NCBI RefSeq assembly: GCF_013404085.1
Contig: NZ_JABFHO010000001.1
Span: 3,919,501-3,983,500 of the forward strand
Length of the DNA stretch: 64,000 nucleotides
Direction: 5' to 3'
From: Winogradskyella helgolandensis
GTDB taxonomy: Bacteria > Bacteroidota > Bacteroidia > Flavobacteriales > Flavobacteriaceae
Shown: one piece after another, positions 1 through 9,481 of the stretch
Position numbering within the stretch: the stretch's first letter is position 1
How the letters are laid out: each line of letters starts with the position of its first letter
Made by a program: the position numbers and the translations under genes
The notes under the pieces: generated by a model
What the model saw: only the letters and a program-made list of their open reading frames with translations
What the model was told of the DNA's origin: nothing
Database searches by the model: none

Positions 1-485
1 TAGATGTTACCCAAAAATATGGTGGCATCGAAAATGTAACTCAGGAAAATGACGATATCATTTTAGAAATTGCTGCCAATTTCCCCTTGCAACTACAAAG
101 AGAAAAAGGAGATCCTGTAATGCGCCCTGGTCTCGTTATAGATTGGAACGACCGTTCCTTTTATTGCAGTGGCACTGTACCTCAAGGCTCTAAAGTGCGC
201 TTTTCATTACCACCAGATTTTGATGTTATGGACAAAGTGATTCAAGGCGTACAACATTTAAAAGATACCGAAATGCCCGAAGCAGACGCTTTAGTGGTGT
301 TTAGTTGTGGAGGACGAATTCTATCGCTTGGACCACTTATGAATGACGAAATTGAAGGAATAAAAAACGTATGGAATGTTCCAATGGTAGGGATGTTTTC
401 TAATGCTGAGCTAGCAAGAGCAACAGGTGGTAATCTCGAAATGCACAACTTAACAACCTGTTGTGTAGCACTAAAAGAGAAATAA
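1..485 (+). CDS. FIST domain protein, C-terminal part (partial at left edge)
   Basis: The frame is open from position 3 to the left edge, so this is the 3' end of a longer gene. The visible 160 residues look like the FIST_C portion: a glycine-rich stretch (FSCGGRILSLG, around positions 300-335) and the motif VPMVGMFSNAELA. FIST proteins are thought to be sensory modules that bind small ligands, and they often sit beside signalling proteins. The upstream context is not in the window. An internal TTG at 87 could be mistaken for a start, but the coherent protein sequence before it argues against that. Family call moderately sure, exact role unknown. Confidence 0.72.
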   Translation, partial: DVTQKYGGIENVTQENDDIILEIAANFPLQLQREKGDPVMRPGLVIDWNDRSFYCSGTVPQGSKVRFSLPPDFDVMDKVIQGVQHLKDTEMPEADALVVFSCGGRILSLGPLMNDEIEGIKNVWNVPMVGMFSNAELARATGGNLEMHNLTTCCVALKEK

Positions 486-500
486 TTAAAACCATATACA

Positions 501-620
501 ATGCAAAAAATCGCAGTCCTTTACAAGCATATAACAGATATTGAAATGTTCAATGCCTATTACAAAGATATAGTCTATACCGTTATGGGAGATAGGGTAC
601 ATGCAGCAGCACGTTTATAA
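501..620 (+). pseudogene. Possible EthD-family protein remnant
   Basis: An ATG 15 bp after the FIST stop opens a 39-codon frame beginning MQKIAVLYKH and containing FNAYYKD. This resembles the N-terminus of EthD-family small dimeric proteins (about 100 aa), where a VLYK strand is followed by F-x-x-YY. The frame stops after ARL, before the rest of such a domain. It is therefore most likely a truncated remnant. A short unrelated real peptide is the alternative. Confidence 0.3.
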
Positions 621-785
621 GGTGTTTCTTAAGAAAGCAAATTATCATTTCAAAAATATCCGATTGGAAATTTAAAAATGTTAAACGTGCTATTAGTCTA
701 TTAACACTAGGACTTATTATTTTATTTATAACCGGTTTATACCATGTAATTTTTATCTTTACTTGATTATATAAAAGCATACTCA
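621..785 (+). other. Gene-free stretch after the EthD-like remnant
   Basis: No convincing gene is seen. One frame encodes a hydrophobic segment (ISLLTLGLIILFITGLYH) ending at a stop near 765, but it has no plausible start and does not continue the EthD-like fragment. It may be decayed coding sequence. A short leader precedes the ATG at 786. Confidence 0.4.
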
Positions 786-1250
786 ATGAAACACTTACTG
801 TTCTTACTAATTGCCTTTACCTTAACGAGTAAAGCACAAACGAGTAAAGTTCTTGAGCCTAAATTAGAAAACATTGCATGGATTGCTGGCACATGGCATG
901 GTGAAGCCTTTGGAGGCATCACCGAAGAAATATGGAGCGAACCTTCTGGTGGATCCATGATGGCAACCTTTAAATTAATTAACGACGGAAAAGTTACCTT
1001 TTACGAAATAGAAGTCATCCGAGAAGTCGAAAATTCATTAATTCTGCAATTAAAACATTTCGGTCCAGATCTTAAAGGCTGGGAAACAAAGGATGAAACA
1101 GTAGACTTTCCTTTAAAAGAAATCACAGAAAATAAAGTTATTTTTGAGGGTATGTCCTTTGAAAAAATTTCAGATAGTGAAATGAATGTCTATGTTGATA
1201 TCGAAGACAAAGGAAAAACTGAAACCGTAAAATTCAATTACAAAAAATAA
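786..1250 (+). CDS. DUF6265 family secreted protein
   Basis: 154 residues with an N-terminal signal peptide ending near KAQ (residue 18). The mature part begins LENIAWIAGTWHGE and continues with EEIWSEPSGGSMMATFK, which matches the lipocalin-like DUF6265 pattern (W-x-x-G-x-W, then EEIW-P-x-GG-M). The family is usually a single small beta-barrel of unknown function exported across the inner membrane. The gene is only 3 bp upstream of the CBM9-like lipoprotein, so the two are probably co-transcribed. The start ATG directly precedes the signal peptide. No substrate can be inferred. Confidence 0.75.
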   Translation: MKHLLFLLIAFTLTSKAQTSKVLEPKLENIAWIAGTWHGEAFGGITEEIWSEPSGGSMMATFKLINDGKVTFYEIEVIREVENSLILQLKHFGPDLKGWETKDETVDFPLKEITENKVIFEGMSFEKISDSEMNVYVDIEDKGKTETVKFNYKK

Positions 1251-1253
1251 CAC

Positions 1254-2045
1254 ATGAAAAAAGCCATCTACCTCTTACTACTTCTAATTTTAGTTTTCAA
1301 TTGTAAAAATGAAACTTCTAAAAAAGTAGAAGAACCGTCTCTAAATGAAACACCTCAAAACATAGCATCAACTAAAATTGAAAAGCAATTACGAGACGTT
1401 TACAAAGCTAAAACGACCATTACAATTGATGGAATAGCTAACGATTCTGCTTGGATAAAAAGTCCTTGGTATGCTTTAGACCAAGTTTGGTTAGGTGATT
1501 CTCTGACTGAAAATGATTATTCAGGGCGTTTTAAATTGAGTTGGTCTGATGATGCGCTTTATGTTTTAGCTGAAATACAAGACGATACTTTAATTGATAC
1601 TATTGAAGATCCTTTAGTGAGATGGTGGGATGACGATTGCTTAGAAATTTTTATAGATGAAGACAACAGTGGTGGCGAACATCAATTTAATCATAATGCC
1701 TTTGCGTATCATATAGCGTTAGATGGTAATGTGGTTGATATGTCTACTGAAAAAACAGGAAAACTTTACAACTCACATATAGAATCTAAAAATGTAACTA
1801 CAGAAAACACAACCATTTGGGAAGTAAAAATGGCATTATATGATGATTCATACAACGACAACGGAGAAAATACACCTGTAAACTTAAGTGCTAACAAAAA
1901 AATAGGCTTTGCCATTGCCTACTGTGACAATGACAAAAGTTTAGAACGTGAAAACTTCATAGGATCTATTCCTGTAGAAGGTGAAGATAAAAATCGAGGT
2001 TGGATCGATGCTAATATCTTTGGAACACTTCTACTAAAAGACTAG
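1254..2045 (+). CDS. Lipoprotein with CBM9-like sugar-binding fold
   Basis: 263 residues. The N-terminus is a lipoprotein signal with the lipobox cysteine in LVFNCKN (Cys17). The body contains DGIANDSAWIKSPW, the typical opening of CBM9-like (carbohydrate-binding family 9) domains, and continues with WSDDALYVLAEIQD, WWDDDCLEIFID and GFAIAYCDND, all usual for this fold. Such proteins bind sugars or sit in larger surface assemblies in Bacteroidota, but no ligand is evident here. It follows the DUF6265 gene at 3 bp spacing and converges with the GH15 gene. Confidence 0.75.
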   Translation: MKKAIYLLLLLILVFNCKNETSKKVEEPSLNETPQNIASTKIEKQLRDVYKAKTTITIDGIANDSAWIKSPWYALDQVWLGDSLTENDYSGRFKLSWSDDALYVLAEIQDDTLIDTIEDPLVRWWDDDCLEIFIDEDNSGGEHQFNHNAFAYHIALDGNVVDMSTEKTGKLYNSHIESKNVTTENTTIWEVKMALYDDSYNDNGENTPVNLSANKKIGFAIAYCDNDKSLERENFIGSIPVEGEDKNRGWIDANIFGTLLLKD

Positions 2046-2052
2046 TTAAGTT

Positions 2053-3858
2053 TTAGTTTCTTATAGTGTGTTTTACTTTTTCATCAGCTGTTGTGACATT
2101 AGATAAATTAATTGCAGTTTCAATTAATGCTAAATGCGAATAAGCCTGTGGAAAATTACCTAACAATCGTTTTGTTTTAAAATCTATATCTTCACTAAAC
2201 AAACCAAGATGATTACTATAGGACAATAATTTTTCAAATTGTTCGGTGGCTTTTTGCTCCTCTCCTATTTTGTATAAACTATTAATAAACCAGAACGTGC
2301 AAATAGTAAATGAAGATGATGGTAATCCAAAATCATCTTTCGTTTTATAGCGGTATAAAAGCCCTTCGTAGCATAAATCGCGTTCAATGGCCTTTACTGT
2401 ACTCACAAATTTAGGGTGTTTAGCATCTATAAATCCATAAGACTCCATGAGTAACACAGAAGCATCCAAATCTTCAGAATTATAAGCTTGTGTAAACGCT
2501 TGGGCTTTTTCATTCCAAGCGTTTTCCATGATGTCTGTTCTTATGTCTTCCTCTAAAACCTCCCAACGTTGAAGTTTAGAAGTTTTACCTAAGAGTTTAG
2601 CTACTTTTATGGCTTTATCTACAGCAGTCCAGCATAGCACTTTAGAAAATGTAAAGTGCTGATCTCCTTCTCTAAATTCCCAAATACCCTTATCTGGTTC
2701 TCTCCAGTGTTTACTTACAACCCAAACAATGCCCTTAGTCATGGTCCAAAGTTCTTCGCCATTGTCTATATCATTACTAAAATTAACAAGTAACTGATGA
2801 ATCACATCCATTAGGATACCATAAATATCATTCTGCTTTTGCATGTAGGCTGCGTTTCCAACTCTAACAGGACTAGACCCTTTATAACCCGATAAATGAT
2901 CTAAAGATATTTCTGTTAATTGCTTTTCACCACTAATGCCATACATAATTTGCAACTTTTCATCCTTATCCGGCATCAAATCAATAATGAACTTTAAATA
3001 ACGTCTAGCAATATTTTTATGGCCCAATTGTGACATTACTTTTATCACCATAGAAGCATCTCTAATCCAACAGAAACGGTAATCCCAATTTCTAACTTCA
3101 CCAATAGTTTCTGGCAACGATGTGGTTGCAGCTGCTAAAACGGCTCCTGTTTTATCATAACTCAACAACTTTAATGTCATTGCGCTACGCGATATTTGTT
3201 CATTAAATTTCTTATAAGTTGGCGTACGCTCTAACCAGTTTAACCAATATACTTTAGTACGTTCGTACTCTAAACTTGCGTATTTTAAATTGGGTAAAAA
3301 TAATTTTTCATTATAACCCACTAAGAAAAAATGATCGGCATTTAAAATAATGTTATCCCCATTTATTACAATTTCTTTATCTAAATCTGTATATAAAAAC
3401 AAGGTGTCATAAGTATCTTCATTATTAAGACTCACAATAAAATCATCCTTTACATAAGTAGAAGTAACGCCTTTAGCATATTCTAATTTAGGATCATAAG
3501 CTACTTTTAATTCTGGTTGCCCCGAAACATATTTAAGATATCTAATAAATTCTGGAGGTGAATGGTAATTACCATTTGGTTTATGATACCTAGGCATAAA
3601 GTCTATGACCTCAAAAACATCATTACCTTTACTAAAACGTGTAATTAATATCGCTGTATTTTCTTGATAAAATTGATCTGTTGTATAACCGTCATCAACA
3701 ATAAAACCGAAGCTACCCCCTATGTCATCATCTAATAACTTTGCAAATACAGATGCGGAATCAAACTTTGGTAAACAACACCAATCAATGGAGGCGTCTT
3801 TGGATACTAAAGCGGCACTTCTACAATTTCCTATAATTCCGTAATCTAAATTATTCAT
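2053..3858 (-). CDS. Glycoside hydrolase family 15 protein (trehalase/glucoamylase-like)
   Basis: 601 residues, cytosolic (no signal peptide). The N-terminus LDYGIIGNCRSAALVSKDASIDWCCLP is the standard GH15 N-domain opening. The (alpha/alpha)6 barrel shows EVRNWDYRFCWIRDAS, GIWEFREGDQHFTFSKVLCW (general acid region) and LFSEDIDFKTKRLLGNFPQ, which carries the second catalytic Glu. Family members cleave alpha-glucosidic bonds; actinobacterial relatives are trehalases. It is divergent from the OtsA-OtsB gene, with 82 bp between the start codons, so a shared trehalose turnover module is a reasonable inference. The exact substrate is not shown by sequence. Confidence 0.88.
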   Translation of the reverse strand: MNNLDYGIIGNCRSAALVSKDASIDWCCLPKFDSASVFAKLLDDDIGGSFGFIVDDGYTTDQFYQENTAILITRFSKGNDVFEVIDFMPRYHKPNGNYHSPPEFIRYLKYVSGQPELKVAYDPKLEYAKGVTSTYVKDDFIVSLNNEDTYDTLFLYTDLDKEIVINGDNIILNADHFFLVGYNEKLFLPNLKYASLEYERTKVYWLNWLERTPTYKKFNEQISRSAMTLKLLSYDKTGAVLAAATTSLPETIGEVRNWDYRFCWIRDASMVIKVMSQLGHKNIARRYLKFIIDLMPDKDEKLQIMYGISGEKQLTEISLDHLSGYKGSSPVRVGNAAYMQKQNDIYGILMDVIHQLLVNFSNDIDNGEELWTMTKGIVWVVSKHWREPDKGIWEFREGDQHFTFSKVLCWTAVDKAIKVAKLLGKTSKLQRWEVLEEDIRTDIMENAWNEKAQAFTQAYNSEDLDASVLLMESYGFIDAKHPKFVSTVKAIERDLCYEGLLYRYKTKDDFGLPSSSFTICTFWFINSLYKIGEEQKATEQFEKLLSYSNHLGLFSEDIDFKTKRLLGNFPQAYSHLALIETAINLSNVTTADEKVKHTIRN

Positions 3859-3940
3859 TAATTTCTCTATTTAAAATGATGATAAAAATTCTAATTTCTT
3901 TAAATTAACGAAAATATTGAAACCCATCCAAAATATTATC

Positions 3941-6139
3941 ATGAATAAAACAATAATAGTTTCAAACCGATTACCACTTCAAATCTCAATAGAAGATGAC
4001 AAACTTAACGTAACGCCTAGTGTTGGCGGGCTTGCCACCGGAATGAAGTCTGTACACGCAGATGGAAATGGAGTTTGGATTGGCTGGTCTGGGATTACAG
4101 ATGAAGATTTAGATGACAACTTAAAATCAAAAGTTAATGCTAAAGTTAAAGACGCCAAATGTAGAGCTGTAGGTCTTACTGAAGCTGATGTTGAAGATTT
4201 TTATTTAGGCTTTAGCAATCGAACACTTTGGCCTTTATTTCATTATTTTTTAGAATATACAGAGTTCGAAAAATCGCAATGGGAAGCTTATAAGCGCGTG
4301 AACGAAAAATTTGCTAAAGTTGTATTAGAAACCATTGAGGAAGGTGATACCGTTTGGGTTCACGATTATCAATTATTGCTTTTACCGCAACTTATAAAAG
4401 AAGCAAGACCAGATGTGACCGTAGGTTTCTTTCTGCATATTCCGTTTCCTTCTTATGAGATATTTAGAACATTTCCGTGGCGCGAAGAACTTTTAACAGG
4501 AATGCTTGGCGCAGATCTTATTGGTTTTCACACCTATGATTACGAACGTCATTTCTTAAGTTCCGTTAAACGAATTTTACGTCTCGATGTTAATTTTAAT
4601 GAAATTACGTATCACGATAGAATTATAAAAGTCGATTCATTTCCTATGGGAATAGACTATGACAAATTTTACAATGCTGCACTGGCGCACGACAATCCAA
4701 ATACTGAAAAATCTGAGCTCCAAAAACGCTTAGATACACATTTAAATGTAGCTGATGATCAAAAATTTATCCTTTCTATAGATCGATTAGATTACACAAA
4801 AGGAATTCCAAACCGGTTACGTGCATTTGAGCATTTTCTAAATACTTATCCTCAATATAAAGAAAAAGTGAGGTTAGTAATGCTCGCAGTGCCTTCGCGT
4901 TCTAATGTACCACAATATAAAAAGTTAAAAAGTGAAACCGATGAATTGGTTGGTCGTATTAATGGTGAATTTTCTACAGTAAGCTGGACACCAATTTGGT
5001 ATTTCTATAGATCTATGCCTTTTGAAAATCTTATCGATTTATATACATCATCTGATGTGGCTTTAATCACTCCTGTAAGAGATGGTATGAATTTAGTTGC
5101 TAAAGAATATGTGGCTACCCGCACAAAACAAGATGGTGTTCTTATTTTAAGCGAAATGGCTGGTGCTGCAAAAGAAATGAACGAAGCTATTCTTATTAAC
5201 CCTAACAGTTTCGAAGACTTTGGAAAAGCAATTTATAAGGCATTAACCATGCCATTAGAGGAACAACAAAATCGAATGAAAATTTTACAAAAACGTTTAA
5301 AACGTTATGATGTCGAAAAATGGGCTGGAGAGTTTTTCAAAACCTTGGATTCCACTAAAGAGCTCAAAGATGTGAGTGTTTCAAAAAAATTAAACGAAGA
5401 GGAGGAAAACCTAATTATTGAACACTTTAAAAACGCTAAAAACAGACTTATTCTTTTAGATTACGACGGTACTTTAGTTGGCTTTAAAAACAACCCGCAA
5501 GATGCCAAACCAGACGAAGAATTATATGACCTCTTAGATAAATTTGAAAACGAAAAGGCCGTCAAACTTTGTTTAATTAGCGGAAGAGACAAAGCGACAT
5601 TTCAACAATGGCATGGAGACAAAGACTATGATCTTATTACGGATCATGGAGTTTGGATGCGGGAACAAAAAAAATGGACACCCTTAGAAATTCTTAAAAC
5701 AGAATGGATGTCTAGCATTAAACCTATACTCGAAACTTTTGTAGATAGAACACCAGGAACATTTATCGAAGAAAAAGAATACTCTTTGGCTTGGCATTAC
5801 AGAACTGCTGATCCTGAATTAGCACAAATACGCACCATGGAACTCAGCACCGTTTTAACAAGTATGATCGCTAATAATGAATTATCAGTTTTACAAGGCA
5901 ATAAGGTTATTGAAATAAAAAGCAGTAATGTTAATAAAGGTAGAGCAACAACCCAATTATTAATGAAAGACGATTACGACTTTGTATTAATTATGGGAGA
6001 TGACTGGACCGATGAATATATGTTTGAAGCCGCACCAGAATCTGCGGTAACTATAAAAGTTGGTTACGTAAAAACAAAAGCTAAGTATCAAATTAAAGGC
6101 CCAAATGAGGTTAGGGAATTACTCAAGAAATTTATTTAA
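3941..6139 (+). CDS. Bifunctional trehalose-6-phosphate synthase/phosphatase (OtsA-OtsB fusion)
   Basis: About 732 residues. The N-terminal ~480 residues are a GT20 synthase joining UDP-glucose (or similar) to glucose-6-phosphate: IIVSNRLPL, GGLATGM, WVHDYQLLLLPQL and FLHIPFPSYEIFR. The C-terminal ~230 residues are a HAD-type phosphatase: LILLDYDGTLVGF and MGDDWTDEYMFEA. The fusion would make trehalose from its precursor in one protein, for osmoprotection. The ATG at 3941 is preferred over an in-frame TTG at 3917 because it directly precedes the conserved N-terminus. Divergent from GH15, and followed after 1 bp by the M28 peptidase. Confidence 0.93.
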   Translation: MNKTIIVSNRLPLQISIEDDKLNVTPSVGGLATGMKSVHADGNGVWIGWSGITDEDLDDNLKSKVNAKVKDAKCRAVGLTEADVEDFYLGFSNRTLWPLFHYFLEYTEFEKSQWEAYKRVNEKFAKVVLETIEEGDTVWVHDYQLLLLPQLIKEARPDVTVGFFLHIPFPSYEIFRTFPWREELLTGMLGADLIGFHTYDYERHFLSSVKRILRLDVNFNEITYHDRIIKVDSFPMGIDYDKFYNAALAHDNPNTEKSELQKRLDTHLNVADDQKFILSIDRLDYTKGIPNRLRAFEHFLNTYPQYKEKVRLVMLAVPSRSNVPQYKKLKSETDELVGRINGEFSTVSWTPIWYFYRSMPFENLIDLYTSSDVALITPVRDGMNLVAKEYVATRTKQDGVLILSEMAGAAKEMNEAILINPNSFEDFGKAIYKALTMPLEEQQNRMKILQKRLKRYDVEKWAGEFFKTLDSTKELKDVSVSKKLNEEEENLIIEHFKNAKNRLILLDYDGTLVGFKNNPQDAKPDEELYDLLDKFENEKAVKLCLISGRDKATFQQWHGDKDYDLITDHGVWMREQKKWTPLEILKTEWMSSIKPILETFVDRTPGTFIEEKEYSLAWHYRTADPELAQIRTMELSTVLTSMIANNELSVLQGNKVIEIKSSNVNKGRATTQLLMKDDYDFVLIMGDDWTDEYMFEAAPESAVTIKVGYVKTKAKYQIKGPNEVRELLKKFI

Positions 6140-6140
6140 A

Positions 6141-7487
6141 ATGAACAAACTTTTAGTATTAGTCACGTTAGCACTAACGATCAGTGTTACTGCTCAAACC
6201 GACCAAAAAATCTACGATATTATAGATGCAATTTCAGAAGAAAATTTACGTGAAGATGTAAAAACTTTAGCGGATTTTGGCACAAGACATACTTTAAGTG
6301 ATACACTCTCACAAACTAGAGGTATTGGCGTGGCGCGTCGTTGGATAAAATCCGAATTTGAAACCATTTCTAAAGATTGCAACGATTGTTTAGAGGTCTT
6401 CTACCAGAAAGACTTAGTCAAAAAAGGAGAAAATCAACGTATCGTTAAAGATGTTATGGTGGTAAACGTCGTTGGAATACAACGTGGCACAAAATATCCC
6501 AACCGTTTTATTATAATGAGTGGAGACATCGATTCGAGAGTCTCAGACCCAAATGATTTCACATCTGATGCACCAGGAGCTAATGACAATGCCACAGGTA
6601 TGGCAGGAACTATAGAAGCTGCACGTGTATTATCGAAATACAAATTTGAAAATAGTATTATCTATGTCGGATTGTCAGGTGAAGAACAAGGCTTATTTGG
6701 TGGTAAGGGATTAGCAAAATATGCACAAGACCATAATTGGGATATTATTGGAGTTTTAAATAATGACATGATTGGCAATATCTCAGGAGTTGATGGCGTG
6801 ATTGACAATAGAACCTTTAGGATTTTCTCAGAACCTATTACAACCTCAGAAACGGATCCAGAGAAATTAGCAAATCAAGCGAGAGCTAGACGTTTTTATG
6901 GTGGAGAAGTTGATGGAACATCTCGTCAGTTAGCACGTTATGTGCACAAAACGACAAAAACTTACATGCCAGAAATGAATCCCATGTTAATATATAGATT
7001 AGACCGTTTTGGTCGCGGAGGCCATCACAGACCTTTTAACGATGCAGGTTTTCCTGGACTTAGAATTATGGAAGCTCACGAAAATTACACACAACAACAT
7101 CAAGATATCAGAACTGAAAATGGTATTAACTATGGAGATACTTTTGAGCATGTTAACTTTCCGTATTGTAAAAAATTAACTGCAGTCAATGCGATAACCA
7201 TGGCAAGCCTCGCCTCTGCTCCACCGTCACCAACCGAAGTTAGCATTGGTGGCATTGTTGAAGCTTCTGCTAAACTAAAATGGTCTAAAGTTGAAGGTGC
7301 CAAAGGTTATAAAATCTATTGGAGAGATACTACATCCCCAATTTGGGATCACAGTCGCTATGTTGAAAACATTACTGAGTTTACCTTAGAGGGTATTGTT
7401 ATTGATAATTCCTTCTTTGGAGTAGCTGCTGTTAGTGCAGGCGGACATGAAAGTGTTGTGGTTTTTCCAAATAAGATTTTGAGATAA
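6141..7487 (+). CDS. Secreted M28-family zinc peptidase with C-terminal Fn3-like domain
   Basis: About 448 residues, starting at the ATG 1 bp after the otsAB stop and opening with a signal peptide (ends near TAQ). The M28 core shows DAPGANDNATG, GLSGEEQGLFGG (catalytic Glu) and LNNDMIGN. The first zinc-ligand motif, usually G-H-x-DS, reads SGDIDSR, so His is replaced by Asp. The last ~90 residues (AKLKWSKVEGAKGYKIYWRD) look like a fibronectin type III-like module. Likely periplasmic or secreted and cleaving peptides. Activity is uncertain because of the altered ligand. Confidence 0.85.
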   Translation: MNKLLVLVTLALTISVTAQTDQKIYDIIDAISEENLREDVKTLADFGTRHTLSDTLSQTRGIGVARRWIKSEFETISKDCNDCLEVFYQKDLVKKGENQRIVKDVMVVNVVGIQRGTKYPNRFIIMSGDIDSRVSDPNDFTSDAPGANDNATGMAGTIEAARVLSKYKFENSIIYVGLSGEEQGLFGGKGLAKYAQDHNWDIIGVLNNDMIGNISGVDGVIDNRTFRIFSEPITTSETDPEKLANQARARRFYGGEVDGTSRQLARYVHKTTKTYMPEMNPMLIYRLDRFGRGGHHRPFNDAGFPGLRIMEAHENYTQQHQDIRTENGINYGDTFEHVNFPYCKKLTAVNAITMASLASAPPSPTEVSIGGIVEASAKLKWSKVEGAKGYKIYWRDTTSPIWDHSRYVENITEFTLEGIVIDNSFFGVAAVSAGGHESVVVFPNKILR

Positions 7488-7493
7488 ACACCA

Positions 7494-7844
7494 ATGAAAA
7501 TCAGTCAGCTCAAACCCTTAATACCCGAATTATTTTTAATAGTTTCCGTATTATATTATTGGTTTTTAACTCCTAATCTTTTTAATCCGATTGCTATTGG
7601 CTTGTTAGCTGTTCTAAGCTATCAAATCATTAAGAAAAATACAACCTTAGGATTAGTTCTTTCTACCGTATTTATAGTTCTAACCTTATTTATGGTTTTA
7701 GCATTGATTTCAGAGTTATCAGAATTTGACAACGTTAATCATAATTGGAAAAACCTCGTTATTTTTGGATCCTTATATCTTGGATTAAATTTAATATTGG
7801 CAGGATTTATGTTTTATAAATATTTGAAATTAAAAATGGTTTAA
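7494..7844 (+). CDS. Small four-helix membrane protein, unknown function
   Basis: 116 residues, almost entirely hydrophobic, with about four predicted membrane segments (for example LFLIVSVLYYWFLTP, IAIGLLAVLSYQII, LSTVFIVLTLFMVLALI and YLGLNLILAGFMFYKYL). No catalytic motif or family was recognised. It lies 6 bp after the M28 peptidase and 2 bp before the M1 peptidase, so it is probably part of the same transcript. It might be a membrane partner of the secreted peptidases, but this is only inferred from position. Confidence 0.6.
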   Translation: MKISQLKPLIPELFLIVSVLYYWFLTPNLFNPIAIGLLAVLSYQIIKKNTTLGLVLSTVFIVLTLFMVLALISELSEFDNVNHNWKNLVIFGSLYLGLNLILAGFMFYKYLKLKMV

Positions 7845-7846
7845 AA

Positions 7847-9478
7847 TTGAAAAATAAATTAATCGTAATATTCGTACTGGCATTTTCGACCATTCAAGGC
7901 CAATTACTTCAAGACAAGGGAGAATTCACTAAACAAGATACACTTAGAGGTAGCATCAATCCAGAACGCGAATGGTGGGACTTAACTTATTATCATTTAG
8001 ATATTGAAGTCAAACCTGAAGACAAATTCATTTCAGGAAAAAATACCATTCAATACAAAGTATTGCAACTAAATCAGGTGATGCAAATCGATTTGCAAGA
8101 ACCGATGGAAATAACAAAGGTGCTTCAGGATAGAAAAGAATTAGAGGTAAAACACGAAGGCAATGCACATTTTATAACGCTATCTGAAAATCAAAATATT
8201 GGAGATATCAATTTTATTGAAGTCTATTATAAAGGACATCCAAAAGAAGCCAAACGTGCCCCTTGGGATGGTGGGTTTTCATGGAAAAAAGACAAAAACG
8301 GAAACCACTTTATTGCCACATCTTGTCAAGGTTTAGGCGCTAGTGTTTGGTGGCCCAATAAAGACCACATGTATGATGAAGTGGATAGTATGCTCATCAG
8401 TGTAACCAATCCAAAAGGTTTAACTAATGTGTCAAACGGAAGACTTAGAGCATTAGTTGAAAATGATAATAATACCGTGACATCGCATTGGTTCGTCAAC
8501 AACCCGATTAACAACTACGGAGTTAATGTAAATATTGGGGATTATGCTAATTTTTCAGAAACCTACGAAGGCGAAAAAGGTAATTTAGATATGGATTATT
8601 GGGTGCTAAAAGATAATCTAGAACTCGCCAAAACGCATTTTAAAGATGCACCAAAAATGATGAAAGCTTTTGAATATTGGTTTGGACCTTATCCATTTTA
8701 TGAGGATAGTTTTAAATTAGTTGAAGTCCCTTATTTAGGCATGGAGCATCAAAGTTCTGTCACTTATGGTAACCAATACAAACAAGGGTATTTAGGCAGT
8801 GATTTATCGGGTACTGGTTGGGGATTAAAATTCGATTTTATTATAATTCACGAAGCAGGTCACGAATGGTTTGCCAACAATATCACCAACAAAGACATCG
8901 CTGATATGTGGATTCACGAAGGCTTTACCTCCTACTCAGAAAATCTATTTTTAGACTATTATTACGGCAAAGAAGCTTCTGCGGATTATGTGATTGGTAC
9001 GCGTAAAAACATCCAAAATGACAAACCGTTAATTGGTCATTATAACGTAAATAATGAAGGCTCTAGTGATATGTATTACAAAGGTGCCAATATGTTGCAT
9101 ACACTTCGTCAACTCATTGAAGATGATGAAAAATGGAGACAAATTCTAAGAGGTTTAAATTCTGAATTCTATCATCAAACAGTATCAACTAAGCAGATTG
9201 AAGATTACTTAAGTGAGCACTCAGGTATTGATTTAACGGAGTTTTTTAATCAATATTTAAGAACCACTAAAATTCCGACATTGGAATATGAAATAAAAAA
9301 AGGGGAACTAAAGTATCATTGGACAAATAGTGTTGAGAAATTTGATATGCCCATTCAAGTTGAAATTGGAGAAAAATCGGAGTGGTTATTTCCAAAAGCC
9401 GAATGGCAATCTAAAAAAGTCTTTTCTGAAGATTTCAAAATAGATAGAGATTTCTACGTGAATTCTAAAAAATTATAA
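7847..9478 (+). CDS. M1-family metallopeptidase (secreted aminopeptidase-like)
   Basis: 543 residues. The frame opens with a TTG, and the residues that follow (MKNKLIVIFVLAFSTIQGQ) form a good signal peptide, so TTG is the probable start. The catalytic zinc site is HEAGHEWFANN followed by MWIHEGFTSYSE (HEXXH-x18-E), typical of M1 gluzincins. The substrate-recognition motif, usually GxMEN, reads YLGMEHQS. It probably trims peptides in the periplasm or outside the cell. It lies 2 bp after the small membrane protein and 3 bp before the YdeI-like gene, in one operon. Confidence 0.87.
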   Translation: MKNKLIVIFVLAFSTIQGQLLQDKGEFTKQDTLRGSINPEREWWDLTYYHLDIEVKPEDKFISGKNTIQYKVLQLNQVMQIDLQEPMEITKVLQDRKELEVKHEGNAHFITLSENQNIGDINFIEVYYKGHPKEAKRAPWDGGFSWKKDKNGNHFIATSCQGLGASVWWPNKDHMYDEVDSMLISVTNPKGLTNVSNGRLRALVENDNNTVTSHWFVNNPINNYGVNVNIGDYANFSETYEGEKGNLDMDYWVLKDNLELAKTHFKDAPKMMKAFEYWFGPYPFYEDSFKLVEVPYLGMEHQSSVTYGNQYKQGYLGSDLSGTGWGLKFDFIIIHEAGHEWFANNITNKDIADMWIHEGFTSYSENLFLDYYYGKEASADYVIGTRKNIQNDKPLIGHYNVNNEGSSDMYYKGANMLHTLRQLIEDDEKWRQILRGLNSEFYHQTVSTKQIEDYLSEHSGIDLTEFFNQYLRTTKIPTLEYEIKKGELKYHWTNSVEKFDMPIQVEIGEKSEWLFPKAEWQSKKVFSEDFKIDRDFYVNSKKL

Positions 9479-9481
9479 CTA

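Noticed and set aside
583..786. Minus-strand 67-residue open frame near the EthD-like remnant
   Set aside because: Low-complexity frame with no recognisable domain or start context, overlapping the start of the DUF6265 gene on the other strand.
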